Shown here in pieces: positions 41,026 to 51,588 of a DNA stretch of 64,000 bases. Position 1 is the stretch's first letter, and each line of letters opens with the position of its first letter. Source of the DNA: Paramesorhizobium endophyticum (lineage in GTDB: Bacteria; Pseudomonadota; Alphaproteobacteria; Rhizobiales; Rhizobiaceae); contig NZ_BMHH01000003.1 of assembly GCF_014640615.1 (NCBI RefSeq), positions 272,375 through 336,374 of the forward strand, in the 5' to 3' direction. Below the pieces are notes generated by a model, which was not told the DNA's origin, searched no databases, and saw nothing but the letters and a program-made list of their open reading frames with translations. Made by a program: the position numbers and the translations under genes.

Positions 41026-41057
41026 TACGCCGTCAAATCATTATTCGGAACTATCCC

Positions 41058-41786
41058 ATGACGTATTGCGTCGGCCTCAAGATGGACCGTGGCCTGGTCT
41101 TCATGTCCGATACGCGGACGAATGCCGGCCTCGATAACATTTCCACCTTCACCAAGATGCACACATGGTCGAAGACGGGCGATCGCGTCGTCGTGCTCTT
41201 ATCGGCGGGCAATCTTGCCACGACGCAAGGGGTGGTGAGCCTCATCGAAGAGCGCTCGAAAGCCCCCGCCGACCGTCATCCCTCGATCTTTGAGACGCCC
41301 TCCATGTTCCAGACGGCGCGGCTGATCGGCGAGACGGTCAAGGAAGTGATCCGTGACGCCGCTCCCGGTGGCCAGAACGCCGATGCCTTCGCCGCCTCCT
41401 TTATCCTGGGTGGTCAGATCAAGGGCGGCGAGCCGCGCCTTTTCTACATCTATCCGGAGGGGAATTTCATTGAATGCTCGAACGATACACCCTTTTTCCA
41501 GATCGGCGAGCACAAATATGGCAAGCCGATTCTGGTGCGCGCCTACGACCCGGCGATGACGTTCGAAGACGCGGTGAAACTTCTGTTCGTGTCGTTCGAC
41601 TCGACGCTTAAATCCAATCTCTCGGTGGGGCTGCCGCTTGATTTGCAACTCTACGAAGCCGATTCGCTGAAGCCGGGCGTCCACAAGCGGATCGAGCGCA
41701 CCGACCCATATTACACCGCGATTTCCGAGGGATGGTCGGAGGCGCTTAAACGCGCTTTTCAGAGCCTCCCGCCGTTTGAGGCCTAG
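41058..41786 (+). CDS. Anbu, proteasome-type (Ntn-hydrolase) peptidase
   Basis: 242 residues from ATG 41058. The N-terminus M-T-Y-C-V-G places Thr2 as the nucleophile after Met removal, followed by the family-specific DRGLVFMSDTRTNAGLDN. The GDRVVVLLSAGNLATTQ segment and the C-terminal GLPLDLQLYEADSL also fit. Anbu (also called BPH) is an ancestral proteasome beta-subunit homologue found in bacteria lacking a 20S proteasome. Longer frames reach into the transglutaminase gene and would bury the Thr. It is the last gene of the cluster; a hairpin follows at 41823-41849. Physiological substrate unknown. Confidence 0.94.
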   Translation: MTYCVGLKMDRGLVFMSDTRTNAGLDNISTFTKMHTWSKTGDRVVVLLSAGNLATTQGVVSLIEERSKAPADRHPSIFETPSMFQTARLIGETVKEVIRDAAPGGQNADAFAASFILGGQIKGGEPRLFYIYPEGNFIECSNDTPFFQIGEHKYGKPILVRAYDPAMTFEDAVKLLFVSFDSTLKSNLSVGLPLDLQLYEADSLKPGVHKRIERTDPYYTAISEGWSEALKRAFQSLPPFEA

Positions 41787-41822
41787 GTGCTTCTCGGCAA
41801 GCACACAATATAGGCGGTTTAA

Positions 41823-41849
41823 CCTTTGCGAAACCATGTTTCACAAAGG
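41823..41849. terminator. Hairpin after the Anbu gene
   Basis: Arms CCTTTGCGAAAC (41823-41834) and GTTTCACAAAGG (41838-41849) pair with one mismatch around a 3-nt loop (CAT). Only a weak T tract follows. It lies 36 nt after the anbu stop and about 150 nt before the next gene. Terminator is the simplest reading; an operator for the propeller gene is an alternative. Confidence 0.45.
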
Positions 41850-41998
41850 GATAAATTTCTACCTATGCGCGCATCCATATTTCATTTAGTATCCAATCGT
41901 TGAAGCAATATCAGCTATAGAGTTGTTATCTTTGGATTGTTCCAGCCCCTACCCTAAGGCGCATTCGCAAAGATAAATATTTTAAAGGAATACTGATA

Positions 41999-42958
41999 AT
42001 GACACACGAACATATTCTTGCCGATACGCTTACTCTTTTGATGGGAGATGATACAACCAGTGTCGGATATAGCATCCCGTCGAAACAAATCTACATCGGT
42101 GATCAGAGCTCAACCAGCATCAAGCCCTTCTCTGTACGGCGGCTGCCAAATGGCCATTCAATTGTACTTACCCCGAAGCCGGACGTTAAAAATATCAGTC
42201 CAATGTCCTCTATGTTCGGAAGCATCGTTTGCAGCCCGACGGAACAGAAAGCATACGTAACGTTTGCTGATGGTTCAACGCTGTTCCTCGATACGAAAAC
42301 AAACTCGGCTTATCCGTCCCGTCTTCCCAAGCGTGTTAATCCAATAACCAACCTGGCCTTCTCGCCAGATGGGAAAATGTCCTATTTTCCTGCCAATGAT
42401 GGCATCATCTATGCGCTGGATGAAACGTCCGATGCGCCGCCCATCTCCATACCTCTGAGCATAATAGATGTCCAATGGGTGGCAGTTACCCAGGACGGAG
42501 CTTATGCCTACGCTGGCGGCATCTATGCAAGCGCACTTTCGAGGGTCGATCTCAATAAGATGCAAGAAAAAGATACGCTGCCACTACCAGAGCCTGTGTA
42601 CAGCTTCGATGTCTGTAATGACGGGAGCAAGCTGTTCGTGTCGCTGGAAACCCAGGTTGTCATTGTCGATATTGCGCAGAACAAAGTCAAAGGCTCTATT
42701 CCCTACCCGGAGTATCGTCCCAAATCTTTTGGTCAACTTTCCTGCAGCAAAACCGCCCCGCGCGCATGCCTTTCGGTTGCCAGCAACCAGTTGGTCGCGG
42801 TCATCGACACTGCAACTGACAGCAAGCTGGGGACTATTCCTACGCCCCCCAGCCCATTTACCACGGCTTTTGACGAGTATGGGGACAGCTATATCGCAAC
42901 GCAGAATGGAACGCTGGCGATCCATTATTCTGTGCTTGAGGCGATGGGCCCAGCTTAA
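41999..42958 (+). CDS. Orphan beta-propeller (WD40/YVTN-like) protein
   Basis: 319 residues without signal peptide or membrane span. Repeated blade-like units end in motifs such as ITNLAFSPDGKMSYFPANDGIIYALD, QWVAVTQDGAYAYAGG and SFDVCNDGSKLFVSLETQVVIVDI, the signature of seven-bladed WD40/YVTN/quinoprotein-like propellers. ATG 41999 has an AAAGGA site 9 nt upstream. Base composition is clearly lower in GC than the genes on both sides (many ATA, AAT, TTT codons), suggesting recent transfer. No partner gene is obvious. It is convergent with the YcbB-type gene. Cytosolic scaffold or binding protein is all that can be said. Confidence 0.75.
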   Translation: MTHEHILADTLTLLMGDDTTSVGYSIPSKQIYIGDQSSTSIKPFSVRRLPNGHSIVLTPKPDVKNISPMSSMFGSIVCSPTEQKAYVTFADGSTLFLDTKTNSAYPSRLPKRVNPITNLAFSPDGKMSYFPANDGIIYALDETSDAPPISIPLSIIDVQWVAVTQDGAYAYAGGIYASALSRVDLNKMQEKDTLPLPEPVYSFDVCNDGSKLFVSLETQVVIVDIAQNKVKGSIPYPEYRPKSFGQLSCSKTAPRACLSVASNQLVAVIDTATDSKLGTIPTPPSPFTTAFDEYGDSYIATQNGTLAIHYSVLEAMGPA

Positions 42959-42970
42959 TGGATAAGCCAT

Positions 42971-43006
42971 GCAGCGCCATGGGTATAAAACAACGCATGG
43001 CGCTGC
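42971..43006. terminator. Bidirectional hairpin between convergent genes
   Basis: Perfect 11-bp arms GCAGCGCCATG (42971-42981) and CATGGCGCTGC (42996-43006) around a 14-nt loop, located between the convergent stops at 42958 and 43018. No T run on the plus side, so termination would be only moderate. Confidence 0.6.
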
Positions 43007-43017
43007 AACGTTCATAA

Positions 43018-44991
43018 TCAGCTATTCGCCAGCCTTGACGCCCGTGTTTTCTCAAACGCCTTGGCGAGATTAGCGTCACGATCATAGACATCGTCGTAAT
43101 AGCGGATCTTGCCCGTGCTCGCGTCCGGCCAAGCTGTGAAATAGGTCAGATAAACCGGAATCTGCTCCGGCACCTTCACCGCGCGCTCATTCTTGCCGAA
43201 ATATTTCTCAAGGCTTTCCACCGGCTGGCCGAGCACAGCGGCAGCCATATCGCGGGGGCGCGCGAGGCGGATGCAGCCATGGCTCAAAGCCCGCATGTCG
43301 CGCTTGAAATAGGATTTGGCCGGCGTGTCGTGCATGTAGATGTCATGCACGTTGGGGAAGAGAATCTTCAACTCGCCCAGCGAATTGTCGAGGCTCGGGA
43401 TCTGGCGAATGCCGACATTCTCCTTGCCTGAAGCGACTCGAGCCCAGTTGACGGAATTCGCGGGAACACGCTTGCCGTTCTTGTAGACCTCGTAGCCATT
43501 GCGCTCCAGATAGCCCGGATCCTTCAGGATTTTCGGCATCATCTCATTCATGATGATCGAGCGCGGAATTCCCCAGGACGGGTTGAACACCACCGTCTGG
43601 ACCTTGTCATAGAAGAAATAGGTCTGGTGCCGGGGCGATCCGACAACGACATTCATCGCCAGCTTTTCCTGGCCATCAGCGAAATATTGCGCGCGATAGG
43701 CAGGCTGGTTGACGAACACATAGCGGTTCCCGAAATCATGCGGCAGCCAGCGCAGGCGCTCCATCGCATAGATGATGCGGTCGCGCTTAACAGCCACGGA
43801 TTCACCCTGTAGCGTGGCGATTGTACTGCGGCCAATCACGCCATCCGGGCTCGATCCGGCGTGGCGCTGATAGGCCTTGATCGCCGCGACCAGTTCGGGA
43901 TCGTAAACGGTCTTTCCCTCATGGGCGGTGAGCACGTCCTGATATTTCGCCAGATAATCGGCAGGCGCTTTCTTGAGAATCAACGCCACCACATTGGCCA
44001 TTTCCGGATTGTCGTCGCCCGGACGGATCAGCGTACCCGCCGCGATGCGCACCTGCACGTCACCCGCCTTGCCGTCGAGGTCGGCGAGGCTCTTCTTCAA
44101 CTCCGCATACCATTTGTTCTGCGGCTGGAAAGAGGCGAGCGTGGCCGCCGGATCATTGGAGGCTGCCAGCTTATCGAGCACGTCACGCGCGTTGACGCGC
44201 CCGCGCGGCAGGTCGTGCATCTCGCTCAGGCGATCGGCGGTGATGCGCCCCTCGCCCGCGTCGATGGCATAGCGCAGCGCCCGCGCGCTCATCAGGATTT
44301 CGAAATCGGCGAGCTTCTTGAGTCGCTCCTGCCTCTGCGCCGGATCGAAGGTATCGGCGGGGATGGTAACTGCATATTCCTCGGGATCGAGCCCCTCCTC
44401 GCCGGCGCGGGCGAAGAGCGCCGCCACCTGCTTGGCCTTTGCGGTAACCTCAAGCCCCTCCGACCAGATGAATTTCTGGTGCGCGGAATAAAAATCGACG
44501 ACAGCATCGGCGATTGCCTTTTCGGCGCGCACATCGGTCGTCTTCAGTTGATCGAGCGCGTCAGCGAAGCTTCCTTCCTCGCTCAATGCCTTGGCGGGCA
44601 GAGGCGACATGCCTGACGTGATCGCCTCGCTTGGGGAGGTGTTTTTCGTCGCTGCCGTCAGCTGCATGTCGATCTTGGTGAAATCGATCCGGACCAGCGC
44701 GTCGGGCTTGTAGTCATAAACCTGAGGCCCCTTCACGATCACGCGCTTGATCGGCGTCTGCGCGGCAGGCGCCTGGGCTTGCGCGGGCGGCACTGGCGCG
44801 CGTTCGGCCGCCGCGGGAGGCGGCGCGACGGGGGCGACAGGCTGAGTTTGCTGCGGCTGGTTCCGCTGGCGGAAGAGTTCCAGAAGCGTGCTGGCGGCGT
44901 GCGCGTCGGTTGCGGTCAGCGCCGTCGAAACGGCAAGCGCGGCGCCCGCTGCGGCCGCGGCCAGAACTCTGTTCCTGGAAGGAAAATGCAT
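43018..44991 (-). CDS. YcbB-type L,D-transpeptidase (LdtD family)
   Basis: 657 residues from ATG 44991, with a signal peptide (MHFPSRNRVLAAAAAGAALA ... THA-type cleavage at DAHA). Then come a Pro/Gln/Ala-rich linker, the large scaffold domain, a peptidoglycan-binding segment (YQRHAGSSPDGVIGRSTIATLQ), and a YkuD catalytic domain with HDTPAKSYFKRD and the core RALSHGCIRLARP (catalytic His and Cys). YcbB/LdtD makes 3-3 cross-links and is linked to beta-lactam tolerance. A start 13 codons upstream is possible but would lengthen the signal peptide. Second L,D-transpeptidase in the window. Confidence 0.92.
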   Translation of the reverse strand: MHFPSRNRVLAAAAAGAALAVSTALTATDAHAASTLLELFRQRNQPQQTQPVAPVAPPPAAAERAPVPPAQAQAPAAQTPIKRVIVKGPQVYDYKPDALVRIDFTKIDMQLTAATKNTSPSEAITSGMSPLPAKALSEEGSFADALDQLKTTDVRAEKAIADAVVDFYSAHQKFIWSEGLEVTAKAKQVAALFARAGEEGLDPEEYAVTIPADTFDPAQRQERLKKLADFEILMSARALRYAIDAGEGRITADRLSEMHDLPRGRVNARDVLDKLAASNDPAATLASFQPQNKWYAELKKSLADLDGKAGDVQVRIAAGTLIRPGDDNPEMANVVALILKKAPADYLAKYQDVLTAHEGKTVYDPELVAAIKAYQRHAGSSPDGVIGRSTIATLQGESVAVKRDRIIYAMERLRWLPHDFGNRYVFVNQPAYRAQYFADGQEKLAMNVVVGSPRHQTYFFYDKVQTVVFNPSWGIPRSIIMNEMMPKILKDPGYLERNGYEVYKNGKRVPANSVNWARVASGKENVGIRQIPSLDNSLGELKILFPNVHDIYMHDTPAKSYFKRDMRALSHGCIRLARPRDMAAAVLGQPVESLEKYFGKNERAVKVPEQIPVYLTYFTAWPDASTGKIRYYDDVYDRDANLAKAFEKTRASRLANS

Positions 44992-45218
44992 GATGTTCGC
45001 CCGAATGTTTTCATCGCGGCTGATTCTCATCGCCGCGTGCTTTGAGTGCAGGAAACATCACAATTGCTTAAATTTTGTATAGAAACTTTTAACGGCAAAA
45101 ATTTCTTGGGAGGGATACCCATCACATTCGCTTGAGCCGCGCGATCTGCCGCAGTGGATTTTAGACAAGCCCGCGATAAAAGCGGGGCGAAAAATCATGC
45201 ATCCACAAGGGGTAACAA

Positions 45219-46826
<1,608 letters not shown>

Positions 46827-46849
46827 ATATGGTTTGGGGCCACCGCCAA

Positions 46850-47014
46850 GTGCCCCTCACCCTTACCCTCTCCCCGTAAAACGGGGCGAGGGGGACATTG
46901 ACTTTTCAGCACGCCTTTCTTGGTTTTTGCCAGGCACCAAAGACAAACAACGAGACACTGGCGCTAACGTCCCCCTCGCCCCGCGTGCGGGGAGAGGGTA
47001 AGGGTGAGGGGCAC
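46850..47014. repeat. Family E intergenic inverted repeat
   Basis: Arms of about 46 bp (46850-46896 and 46969-47014) with strings GTGCCCCTCACCCTTACC and GGGTAAGGGTGAGGGGCAC at the ends, around a 70-nt core. It lies between convergent genes and may end both transcripts. Only one copy is visible in this window. Confidence 0.8.
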
Positions 47015-47042
47015 ATCGCAAGCGCTTCCGCCAAGATAGAAA

Positions 47043-47948
47043 CTAAGCCGCCGCCCCAACTGCCTCCCCGCTCCTCACAAACCGCGCCACGCGGGCGGCC
47101 ACCTCAGCGCTGGCGATAATCCGGCGGTGGCCCAGCCCATCCGCCCAATGGAGCACAACATGCGGGCCGGCCTTAGCCTTGGCTTCCGCCGACCGCGCCG
47201 GCACTTCCTTGTCGTCACGGGCGTGGATGACCAGCGCGGGGATTGCCATCTGGCGCAAATGCTGCGGCGTGTCGAAACCGGCGAGCGGGCGGCAGGCGAG
47301 CCGCAGCACCTCGTCATCCATGGCGTTGCGCACGGCGGGCTTCAAACCCACCATTTTGCCGAAACCGTCGAACACCTCCGTCATCGAATGCGGCGAGGCG
47401 ATGGTGATAAGCTTTCGCGGCCTGTGCGCCGGATAGCAGGCCATCGCGCCCGCCGCTGCATTGACCACGACCGCGCCGCCGAAGGAGTGGCCGATCATGG
47501 CGTTGAACGGCCCATATTGCCGCCACGCGGCATCCACAGCGGCAATTGCCTGCATCATGTTGAGCGCCTTGCCCGGCGAGGCGCCATGCCCCGGCAGGTC
47601 GATGGCGACGACCCGTTCGCCCGCTTCCAGCAAGGCATCGACGATCGTCATCATCTCCACCGCGCGCGAGCCCCAGCCATGCACGACGAGCGATGTGCTT
47701 TCCGAAGGCCTCGCCGGCTCGAACAGATAGGAGGTGAAACCGCCCCGGTCGATGGTGAGGTCGAGACGGCGCGCCTTGCGCAATTTCGGCTCTGCAAGCG
47801 CCAGCTTTTCCGCGTGGGCTTTCGTTTTCGGCTTTCGCCCCGGCGTGCGGCAGAACAGCCGGAACGCGGCGCGCCCCGCCCGCTTCGGCGCGACGCGGCC
47901 ATAAAGATCGAAACCGAGACGGGTGATTTTGAGAGCGAAGGGTGCCAT
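47043..47948 (-). CDS. Alpha/beta hydrolase, MarR-linked
   Basis: 301 residues from ATG 47948 (MAPFALKITRLGFDLYG). The oxyanion-region VVHGWGSRAVEMM, AIDLPGHGASPG, the nucleophile elbow IGHSFGGAVV near residue 150, the Asp in HARDDKEVPA and a late His in LGHRRII form a full hydrolase triad. The N-terminal 90 residues are basic and partly helical. It is divergent from a MarR gene, with a family D palindrome and an inverted repeat between them, so MarR probably controls it. Longer frames run across that regulatory region. Confidence 0.85.
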   Translation of the reverse strand: MAPFALKITRLGFDLYGRVAPKRAGRAAFRLFCRTPGRKPKTKAHAEKLALAEPKLRKARRLDLTIDRGGFTSYLFEPARPSESTSLVVHGWGSRAVEMMTIVDALLEAGERVVAIDLPGHGASPGKALNMMQAIAAVDAAWRQYGPFNAMIGHSFGGAVVVNAAAGAMACYPAHRPRKLITIASPHSMTEVFDGFGKMVGLKPAVRNAMDDEVLRLACRPLAGFDTPQHLRQMAIPALVIHARDDKEVPARSAEAKAKAGPHVVLHWADGLGHRRIIASAEVAARVARFVRSGEAVGAAA

Positions 47949-47970
47949 AGTCGAATTTCCATCTCTTACC

Positions 47971-48014
47971 CGCATGATCTTACTTGGAAGTCTGCAACTT
48001 TGCGGGATCATGCT
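47971..48014 (-). repeat. Family D short palindrome upstream of the alpha/beta hydrolase
   Basis: CGCATGATCT at the left and GGGATCATGCT at the right, with AAGTCTGCAACTTTG between. It lies 22 nt before the hydrolase ATG. Confidence 0.8.
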
Positions 48015-48018
48015 AAAA

Positions 48019-48034
48019 TGTTCAACCATGAACA
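48019..48034. promoter_or_regulatory. Putative MarR operator
   Basis: Perfect inverted repeat TGTTCA-ACCA-TGAACA (48019-48034), in the 99-bp gap between a divergent hydrolase and the MarR gene, 13 nt before the MarR start. A further TTGTACAA palindrome lies just downstream. Spacing and symmetry suit a MarR dimer; not proven. Confidence 0.55.
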
Positions 48035-48047
48035 ACATTGTACAAAC

Positions 48048-48509
48048 ATGAACAAAAAGCAAGACGCGCCGTCGCTGCCCTGGGACAATCCCCGTTTCAA
48101 GAACTGGGTTGCGATGATGCGCGCGGAAAAGGCGGTGGCGCGGGAGCTCACGCGGGTGCTGGCGCCGTTCGAGCTGAAGCCTGCGCAGTTCGACGCGATG
48201 ATCAATCTTTACCGCCATCCCGGCCAGTCGCAGCACGATCTGGCGCGGCGGTTGCTGGTGGGCCGGTCCAACGTTACCATGCTCCTGCCGCAGATGGAGA
48301 AACAGGGCCTGATGCGCCGCGAAGGCGACCCCAGGGACAAACGCGTCATGCGCCTCTATCTGACGGATGAAGGCGAAAAGCGGCTGATGCAGGCGCTGGA
48401 CGTTTACACCCAGCTCATCGACCGGGTGATGAGCCAGTCGAGCCCCGAGGAATGCGACATGATGGGCGACATGATGCGCCGGATCAGCGAGATGCTGAAA
48501 GAGGAGTGA
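48048..48509 (+). CDS. MarR family transcriptional regulator
   Basis: 153 residues from ATG 48048 (MNKKQDAPSLPWDN); an in-frame ATG at 48018 would overlap the putative operator. The winged-helix core shows LKPAQFDAMINLYRHPGQSQHDLARRL, the recognition helix GRSNVTMLLPQMEKQGLM, and the wing RREGDPRDKRVMRLYLTDEG. MarR proteins are repressors released by small ligands or oxidation. No Shine-Dalgarno sequence is evident before 48048. Convergent with the PNPOx-like gene, 6 bp apart. Confidence 0.9.
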   Translation: MNKKQDAPSLPWDNPRFKNWVAMMRAEKAVARELTRVLAPFELKPAQFDAMINLYRHPGQSQHDLARRLLVGRSNVTMLLPQMEKQGLMRREGDPRDKRVMRLYLTDEGEKRLMQALDVYTQLIDRVMSQSSPEECDMMGDMMRRISEMLKEE

Positions 48510-48515
48510 TAGCTC

Positions 48516-49124
48516 CTACCACATCGTCGCCTTCGCCCGTTCCCACCAGGCGGCATCGTAGGCTTCGCCGTCAAAACCGTCGCGGCTGCGCGCCAGCATC
48601 TGACCCGGAGTTGGCAGGCTTTTCGGATCGGCATGCTTTTCAGGGTTCCAGAGTTCGGAGCGGTGGATCGCCCGGGCACACTGGAAATAGACCGCTTCTA
48701 TCGTGATGATCATCACCGAGCGCGCCGCCTTCCCTTGCATCGTGAAGGAGGCGCAAAGCTCGGGATCGACGGAAATCACGGCGCGGCCATTGAGGCGCAG
48801 CGTGGTTCCCGAACCCGGTACCAGGAAGAGCAGCCCTACCCTGTCGTCGCGGAGAATGTTCTTCAGCGAATCGGCGCGGTTGTTGCCGTGCCGATCCGGC
48901 ATCAGCAGGGTGCGCTCATCCCTGATGCGGACGAAGCCGGGGAGATCGCCGCGCGGCGAGCAGTCGAGCCCCTCCGGTCCTGACGTTGCAAGCGACACGA
49001 AGGGCGAGGCCTGGATGAAGGCCGCATATTCCGGGATAAGATGGTCGATTTCCTTGATAATCGACGCCTCGCCCGGCTTGCCATAGATCGCTTCGAGTTC
49101 CTCGACCGTCCTGATGATCGTCAT
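48516..49124 (-). CDS. Pyridoxamine 5'-phosphate oxidase-like flavin-binding protein
   Basis: 202 residues of the split-barrel FMN-binding fold. Motifs: FVSLATSGPEGLDCSPRGDLPGFVRI and LLMPDRHGNNRADSLKNILRDDRVGLLFLVPG, and a C-terminal YFQCARAIHRSELWNP segment. This is the pattern of the MSMEG_1061-like PNPOx subfamily; a genuine role in vitamin B6 synthesis is unlikely. It is the first of two minus-strand genes next to DUF971, 22 bp away. Confidence 0.85.
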   Translation of the reverse strand: MTIIRTVEELEAIYGKPGEASIIKEIDHLIPEYAAFIQASPFVSLATSGPEGLDCSPRGDLPGFVRIRDERTLLMPDRHGNNRADSLKNILRDDRVGLLFLVPGSGTTLRLNGRAVISVDPELCASFTMQGKAARSVMIITIEAVYFQCARAIHRSELWNPEKHADPKSLPTPGQMLARSRDGFDGEAYDAAWWERAKATMW

Positions 49125-49146
49125 CGTCTCCTCCCTTTCAGCCCTT

Positions 49147-49527
49147 TCACCGCTCGCGGCTCAGTCCCTTTTGAGCCAGCTCATCGAGATAGGCCTGCCA
49201 GCGGGTTTCCTTTTCCAGCCCGAGCTGCCGCAGATAGGTCCAGGTGAAAAGCCCGGTATCGTGCCTGTCGTCGAAGGTGATGCGAATGGCGTAATTGCCG
49301 ACCGGATCGATCCTGAGAATCGTGACATCGATCTTGCCGGGCACGGTCACCCGCTGTTCCGGCGAATGGCCCTGCACTTCCGCCGAGGGCGAGAGCACAC
49401 GCAGCATCTCCGCCGGCAGCGTATAGGCCTCGCCATTGTCGAAACTGATCGTCAGCGTCCTGCGATCCGGCGAGACGCGCAATTCCTTGGGCCATACATC
49501 CGCCACGGCACCCTCCATTTCACCCAT
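49147..49527 (-). CDS. DUF971 / gamma-butyrobetaine hydroxylase-like N-terminal domain protein
   Basis: 126 residues: PKELRVSPDRRTLTISFDNGEAYTLPAEMLRVLSPSAEVQGH in parts, then VTILRIDPVGNYAIRITFDDRHDTGLFTWTYLRQLG. This is the small DUF971 domain, which in other genomes is stand-alone or fused to Fe-S-carrier proteins. Its function is not established; links to iron-sulfur assembly have been proposed. It is divergent from moaA. Confidence 0.88.
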   Translation of the reverse strand: MGEMEGAVADVWPKELRVSPDRRTLTISFDNGEAYTLPAEMLRVLSPSAEVQGHSPEQRVTVPGKIDVTILRIDPVGNYAIRITFDDRHDTGLFTWTYLRQLGLEKETRWQAYLDELAQKGLSRER

Positions 49528-49688
49528 GATCGCGACAAGCTGCCGACTTTTCGAATAAGATCATGTGTCTAAATCAAAGCGTGATAGGCCGATTGCGTCC
49601 AGGCTACAAGCGGCATATCAATGCATTGTTTAGCGCAAGTCTGGACTGCTTTACGCTTTTCACGGACTTGCCGCGATGAGGTATCGTT

Positions 49689-50717
49689 TTGACCGCGAAA
49701 CCGGATGTGCAGCACGCCGAGCCGGCAATGATCGACCCCTTCGGGCGCGCGATCACCTATCTGCGTGTGTCGGTGACGGACCGCTGCGATTTCCGCTGCA
49801 CCTATTGCATGGCGGAGAACATGACTTTCCTGCCCCGGAAGGACCTGCTCTCGCTGGAGGAGCTCGACCGGCTCTGCACCGTCTTCGTCGAAAAGGGCGT
49901 GCGCAAATTGCGGCTGACGGGCGGGGAGCCCCTGGTGCGCAAGAACATCATGCACCTGATCCGCGCCCTCTCCCGGCACCTCGCCTCCGGTGCGCTCGAG
50001 GAGCTGACGCTCACCACCAACGGCTCGCAGCTCGCCACCCATGCGGCGGAACTGGCCGAATGCGGCGTCCGGCGCATCAATGTCTCGCTCGATACGCTCG
50101 ACCCGGAGAAATTCCGCACCATCACCCGCTGGGGCGATATGGAGCGGGTGATGCGCGGCATCGACGCGGCGCAGGCGGCGGGGATCAAGGTGAAGATCAA
50201 CGCCGTGGCGCTGAAAGACATCAACGAGCACGAGATCCCCGACATGATCCGCTGGGCGCATGGCCGCGGCATGGATCTGACGCTGATCGAAACCATGCCC
50301 ATGGGCGAAACCGGCTTCGACCGGGCCGACCAATATCTGCCGCTATCGCTCCTGCGCGCGGCGCTGGGGCGTCAGTTCACCATGGCCGACATCCCATATA
50401 AAACAGGCGGGCCGGCCCGCTATGTGCAGGTGGCGGAGACAGGCGGCAGGCTCGGCTTCATCACGCCGATGACGCATAATTTCTGCGAGAGCTGCAACCG
50501 CGTCCGCCTCACCTGCACCGGCACGCTCTATATGTGCCTTGGTCAGGAAGACGCGGCGGATTTGCGCGCCGCGCTGCGCGCCTCGGAAAGCAACGATCTT
50601 CTGTCTGATGTGATTGACGAAGCCATTGGCCGCAAGCCCAAGGGCCATGACTTCATCATCGACCGCCGCCACAACCGCCCCGCCGTGGCGCGGCACATGA
50701 GCGTGACGGGGGGATGA
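49689..50717 (+). CDS. moaA: GTP 3',8-cyclase, molybdenum cofactor synthesis
   Basis: 342 residues from a TTG at 49689; ATG at 49728 ([12 protein letters not shown]) is the other candidate and still keeps all motifs. Radical-SAM enzyme, first step from GTP: C33-x3-C37-x2-C40 (CDFRCTYC), [19 protein letters not shown], and the C-terminal second cluster [13 protein letters not shown]. The C-terminal GG end is present (SVTGG). moaC and moeA are elsewhere in the window (32218-33922), so the pathway genes are split. No Moco riboswitch was seen in the 161-bp upstream gap. Confidence 0.94.
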   Translation: MTAKPDVQHAEPAMIDPFGRAITYLRVSVTDRCDFRCTYCMAENMTFLPRKDLLSLEELDRLCTVFVEKGVRKLRLTGGEPLVRKNIMHLIRALSRHLASGALEELTLTTNGSQLATHAAELAECGVRRINVSLDTLDPEKFRTITRWGDMERVMRGIDAAQAAGIKVKINAVALKDINEHEIPDMIRWAHGRGMDLTLIETMPMGETGFDRADQYLPLSLLRAALGRQFTMADIPYKTGGPARYVQVAETGGRLGFITPMTHNFCESCNRVRLTCTGTLYMCLGQEDAADLRAALRASESNDLLSDVIDEAIGRKPKGHDFIIDRRHNRPAVARHMSVTGG

Positions 50718-50756
50718 GGAGCGAGTTTCCCTGTTTTGCACGGAACCAACTGTGCG

Positions 50757-50892
50757 CCCTTCACCCCCGTGGTTCGAGGCTCGCTGGCGCTCGCACCTCA
50801 CCATGAGGGTGAAGGGTTGCAACGTCGCAATAGCCCTCATGGTGAGGTGCGATTGGAGCGAAGCGGAATGAGCCTCGAACCACGAGGGCGCT
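50757..50892. repeat. Family C intergenic inverted repeat
   Basis: Arms about 50757-50816 and 50834-50892 share CACCTCACCATGAGGG / CCCTCATGGTGAGGTG and GAGCCTCGAACCACGAGG. Same family as 11142-11281. It separates convergent moaA and gmk. Confidence 0.82.
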
Positions 50893-50924
50893 TGGCTTTG
50901 ATTCCATCAAAATATGAATGGCTC

Positions 50925-51584
50925 TTAAAACGGCTTTTCCTCCAGCAGCCCCTGCACGAACTCAAACAGCCCCGGGCGGCGGTCGCGGCGGAGGCGTTCG
51001 GCGGTGACGATGGCCTTCACCGAGGCGTAGGAGCGGTTCAGGTCCTCGTTGATGACAATATAATCGTATTTGCTCCACTTCTCGATCTCGAAACGGGCAT
51101 TGCGCAGGCGCGTCTCGATCACATCGGGCGTATCCTCGGCGCGGCGGTTCAAGCGCTGCTGCAATTCGCGCATGGTGGGCGGCAGGATGAAGATCGAGAC
51201 GACATCGGCCGGCATCTTCTCCTGCAACTGGTCGGCGCCCTGCCAGTCGATGTCGAACAGCATGTCGCGGCCATCGGCAAGCGCGTTCTCGGCGGTTTCG
51301 CGTAAGGTGCCGTAGAAATTGCCATGGACCTCGGCCCATTCGATCAGCGCGTTGGAATCCCGCAAGCGCTCGAATTCGCGCACCGAAATGAAATGGTAAT
51401 GCACGCCCTCGATCTCGCTCGGGCGGCGCGGGCGGGTGGTGACGCTGATCGACAGGGAGAGGTCCATCTCCTTGTCTTCTAGCAGAAGGCGGGCGATGGT
51501 GGATTTGCCCGCGCCGGAGGGCGAGGAAATCACCATCATGAGACCGCGACGCTTGATGCCGCCTTCGATGGAACGGAATGCCAT
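50925..51584 (-). CDS. gmk: Guanylate kinase
   Basis: 219 residues from ATG 51584. Phosphorylates GMP to GDP. P-loop [10 protein letters not shown] near residue 20, [21 protein letters not shown] (GMP-binding Arg and Tyr), [11 protein letters not shown], and [11 protein letters not shown] are clear. A frame starting at 51629 overlaps yicC and is rejected. It follows yicC by 4 nt on the same strand, as in many bacteria (yicC-gmk). Confidence 0.96.
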   Translation of the reverse strand: MAFRSIEGGIKRRGLMMVISSPSGAGKSTIARLLLEDKEMDLSLSISVTTRPRRPSEIEGVHYHFISVREFERLRDSNALIEWAEVHGNFYGTLRETAENALADGRDMLFDIDWQGADQLQEKMPADVVSIFILPPTMRELQQRLNRRAEDTPDVIETRLRNARFEIEKWSKYDYIVINEDLNRSYASVKAIVTAERLRRDRRPGLFEFVQGLLEEKPF

Positions 51585-51588
51585 AAAA

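Noticed and set aside
49528..49688. Molybdenum-cofactor riboswitch upstream of moaA
   Set aside because: The gap is short and I could not find the expected stem arrangement.
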